The position numbers and the translations under genes were made by a program. A stretch of 64,000 bases of DNA, from contig OZ038381.1 of NCBI GenBank assembly GCA_964036045.1, positions 152,414,352 to 152,478,351 on the forward strand, read 5' to 3'. This DNA comes from Eutreptiella sp. 'Long Island Sound 2002' (Eukaryota > Euglenozoa > Euglenophyceae > Eutreptiales > Eutreptiaceae). Shown here piece by piece: positions 62,554 to 64,000 of this stretch (position 1 is its first letter; every line of letters begins with the position of its first letter). Below the pieces are notes generated by a model. The model worked only from the letters and a program-made list of their open reading frames with translations, searched no databases and was not told the origin of the DNA.

Positions 62554-64000
62554 TCAGGCGTTGAGGAGGTCGATGACGCCCTGAGCTGCGGGTGCCTTGC
62601 GGTTCCGCTTCTGGGGCTGGGGTAGGGCACATGTATTGTGGACTTCGCCCGTGTACTCGGTGCCGGTGAGGTGCTCCGTGTCGGGGGTGCACAGCTGCAT
62701 GGGGACCATCTCACGACCGGTTCGGTCTCGCCAGAGTTCGATGGTGCGCCCCAGCTTCTTGTCGTTGGGGGTGGCCGGGTCCCACTTGACGTGGGTCTTG
62801 AACCCCTGGTGGTCCCCGGTGACGAGGTACCGGTGCTTGACCTCCCCTGCGGTCCATATCCACTTGGATGGGCCCGCGGCCGTGGCGTACTCGAAGGGCA
62901 GCTGCACCCGGGTGCCGATGGCGTATTCGGGATACAGGGCAGCGGCCTCCTCTTTGGTCCAGCTCTTCGGCTTGGCCCTTGGCTTTGGCGCGGGTTTGGC
63001 CTGTGTGGGGGCCTTGCGCTTCTGCGCACCTTGGCGGCGCCGGGCAGCGGGTTGTCCCCGTTGGGGAGGTGCGCCCTGGGGCTGCTGTACGGGCGCGTGG
63101 CGCGGTGCAAACACGGGGTGTTCGCGGGCGGCTGCAACGTCGGGCTTGGACGTGGGGACGGGGTCCTTCAGCTGGAACACTTGCTTGGTCATGAGGCCAA
63201 GCACTTCCTCGGCCTCCTGCAGGGAGTCGGGCGGGTCTGTGGGCCAGGTGAGGAGCCAGTGCCCGGTGCCTGCCCCGTGGCGGCGCATGTGGGCCGTGTA
63301 GCGGGTGGCGTGGCGTGTCCATGCTGGGGTGCGTTCCGGGGGGAGGGGGCCTTCTGGCGCCCCCTGCGCCCAGTAGAGGGCGTAGTGCAGCGCTTCCCAG
63401 GCTGCCTCTGGGGCGTGGGGGATGCGTGCGGCGAGTTGCAAGCGGTCTCCTCCGCGTGGTGAGGGCGGGACTTCGTCGTCGGGGGCGTGTGCCGTTGCCC
63501 GTCTGACCTTGCCGTGGTCGTCCCATTCCACCGTCCACCAGGTGTCCCGGTGTTTGAGGATGTGGACCTCCGTGGTGGTCGGGGGGGCGTCCATGGCGTC
63601 CCAGCTGACGAGCTGGATGGGGCGGACCGCAGGGTGGGTCTTCGGGGGTGCTCGCATGTTGAGGATTCGGTGGATGTCCTCGGCGGTGGGGCCTGCGTCG
63701 GGGGCGTCCTGCGCTGCTTGGGCTAGACGTGGGGAGGGGCGGTCTTCCCAGAGACGGGAGGCGGACGCCGTGGCGTACATGGCTGCGATCAGGACGTGTT
63801 CCGTCAGCCCTTCCACCATGAGGTGGTTTTCCCCCTCCAGGTCTCGGGGGATGGTGGCTTCCGCCTTTAGGGTGAGGAGTGCGATGGCGCGTTTGGGTCC
63901 AGGTGTGGCGTGCGTCGGCTCATCTGGCGGGCGTCCGTCGGATGGGGTGTGGGGGGGGCGCTTCTGGAAGGGGGATGGTCCCACCGCCAGGTGCTCGACA
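62554..64000 (-). CDS. ORF1 of the non-LTR element, partial at the window edge
   Basis: Open for at least 481 codons to the window edge with no stop, so the start is outside. It ends VIDLLNA-TGA at 62,554. The N-part is globular (LMVEGLTEHVLIAAMYATAS, HWLLTWPTDPPDSLQEAEEV). The middle is basic Gln/Arg/Lys/Pro-rich (PAARRRQGAQKRKAPTQAK), likely RNA-binding. The C-part is globular (YAIGTRVQLPFEYATAAGPS, GFKTHVKWDPATPNDKKLG). No CCHC knuckle or RRM is seen. ORF2 continues in the same frame after this single stop. Confidence 0.65.
   Translation of the reverse strand, partial: VEHLAVGPSPFQKRPPHTPSDGRPPDEPTHATPGPKRAIALLTLKAEATIPRDLEGENHLMVEGLTEHVLIAAMYATASASRLWEDRPSPRLAQAAQDAPDAGPTAEDIHRILNMRAPPKTHPAVRPIQLVSWDAMDAPPTTTEVHILKHRDTWWTVEWDDHGKVRRATAHAPDDEVPPSPRGGDRLQLAARIPHAPEAAWEALHYALYWAQGAPEGPLPPERTPAWTRHATRYTAHMRRHGAGTGHWLLTWPTDPPDSLQEAEEVLGLMTKQVFQLKDPVPTSKPDVAAAREHPVFAPRHAPVQQPQGAPPQRGQPAARRRQGAQKRKAPTQAKPAPKPRAKPKSWTKEEAAALYPEYAIGTRVQLPFEYATAAGPSKWIWTAGEVKHRYLVTGDHQGFKTHVKWDPATPNDKKLGRTIELWRDRTGREMVPMQLCTPDTEHLTGTEYTGEVHNTCALPQPQKRNRKAPAAQGVIDLLNA

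Larger units (their letters stand above)
51712..64000 (-). mobile_element. Non-LTR retrotransposon with extra downstream ORFs, 5' end outside window
   Basis: Minus-strand element of at least 12.3 kb: ORF1, endonuclease/RT, RNase H with C-terminal zinc knuckle, ORF3, ORF4, 3' UTR and an A-rich tail. No LTRs flank it on the visible side. It is much more GC-rich than the Gypsy elements, with a C-rich coding strand. Ordinary LINEs end shortly after RT/RNase H; here about 4.9 kb of further same-strand coding sequence precedes the tail. Confidence 0.75.

Overview
This is eukaryotic nuclear DNA made almost entirely of nested retrotransposons and satellite. I find no intact host gene, rRNA or bona fide tRNA gene. 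The only trace of a cellular gene is a processed retrocopy at 1.4-3.8 kb. The primer-binding sites match, or nearly match, the 3' end of a eukaryotic initiator tRNA-Met. The elements are Ty3/Gypsy LTR retrotransposons with integrase plus chromodomain, and a non-LTR (LINE-like) element with APE-type endonuclease, reverse transcriptase and RNase H. I cannot place the host lineage from sequence alone; a large, repeat-rich protist, algal or similar genome is plausible.

Layout. 1-6,003 (minus): 3' end of a Gypsy element (copy E0), consisting of an integrase tail and chromodomain followed by a ~2.7 kb LTR. That LTR is split by a ~2.4 kb retrocopy flanked by a 16-bp target-site duplication. 6,173-30,683 (minus): second copy (E1) with a complete 3' LTR, decayed gag-pol, primer-binding site and truncated 5' LTR. 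15,906-29,104 (plus): an unrelated Gypsy chromovirus (E2) inserted inside the gag of E1, with two 2,356-bp LTRs, PBS, PPT and TSD. 30,684-34,046: GC-rich satellite block with a 62-bp repeat, about 33 copies of a ~65-bp repeat, and a unique arm ending in (TACC)n. 34,047-38,632 (minus): third copy (E3), a pol fragment. 38,633-50,899 (minus): fourth copy (E4), inserted in E3, with an intact 829-aa gag, a broken pol carrying an 800-bp hAT-type MITE, and a truncated 5' LTR. 50,900-51,645: inverted copy of the satellite arm. 51,712-64,000 (minus): the 3' ~12.3 kb of a non-LTR element running off the right edge.

The four minus-strand Gypsy copies belong to one family. Its LTR (TGGCC start, ~2.8 kb) carries a tRNA-like segment and, 400-650 nt into the LTR, two adjacent hairpins whose stems change in a compensatory way between copies. 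That is good evidence for a selected RNA (or DNA) structure. Gag and pol share one frame separated by a TGA that is present in both copies retaining that junction.

The non-LTR element is the most unusual object. ORF1, endonuclease/RT and RNase H lie in one frame punctuated by single stop codons. They are followed not by a 3' UTR but by two more same-strand ORFs: ORF3, with a Cys/His cluster and an 82-codon tandem repeat, and ORF4, whose ATG lies one codon after the ORF3 stop. A 3' UTR and an A-rich tail follow. ORF3 is split by frame changes, two of which coincide with runs of exactly nine G (plus strand).
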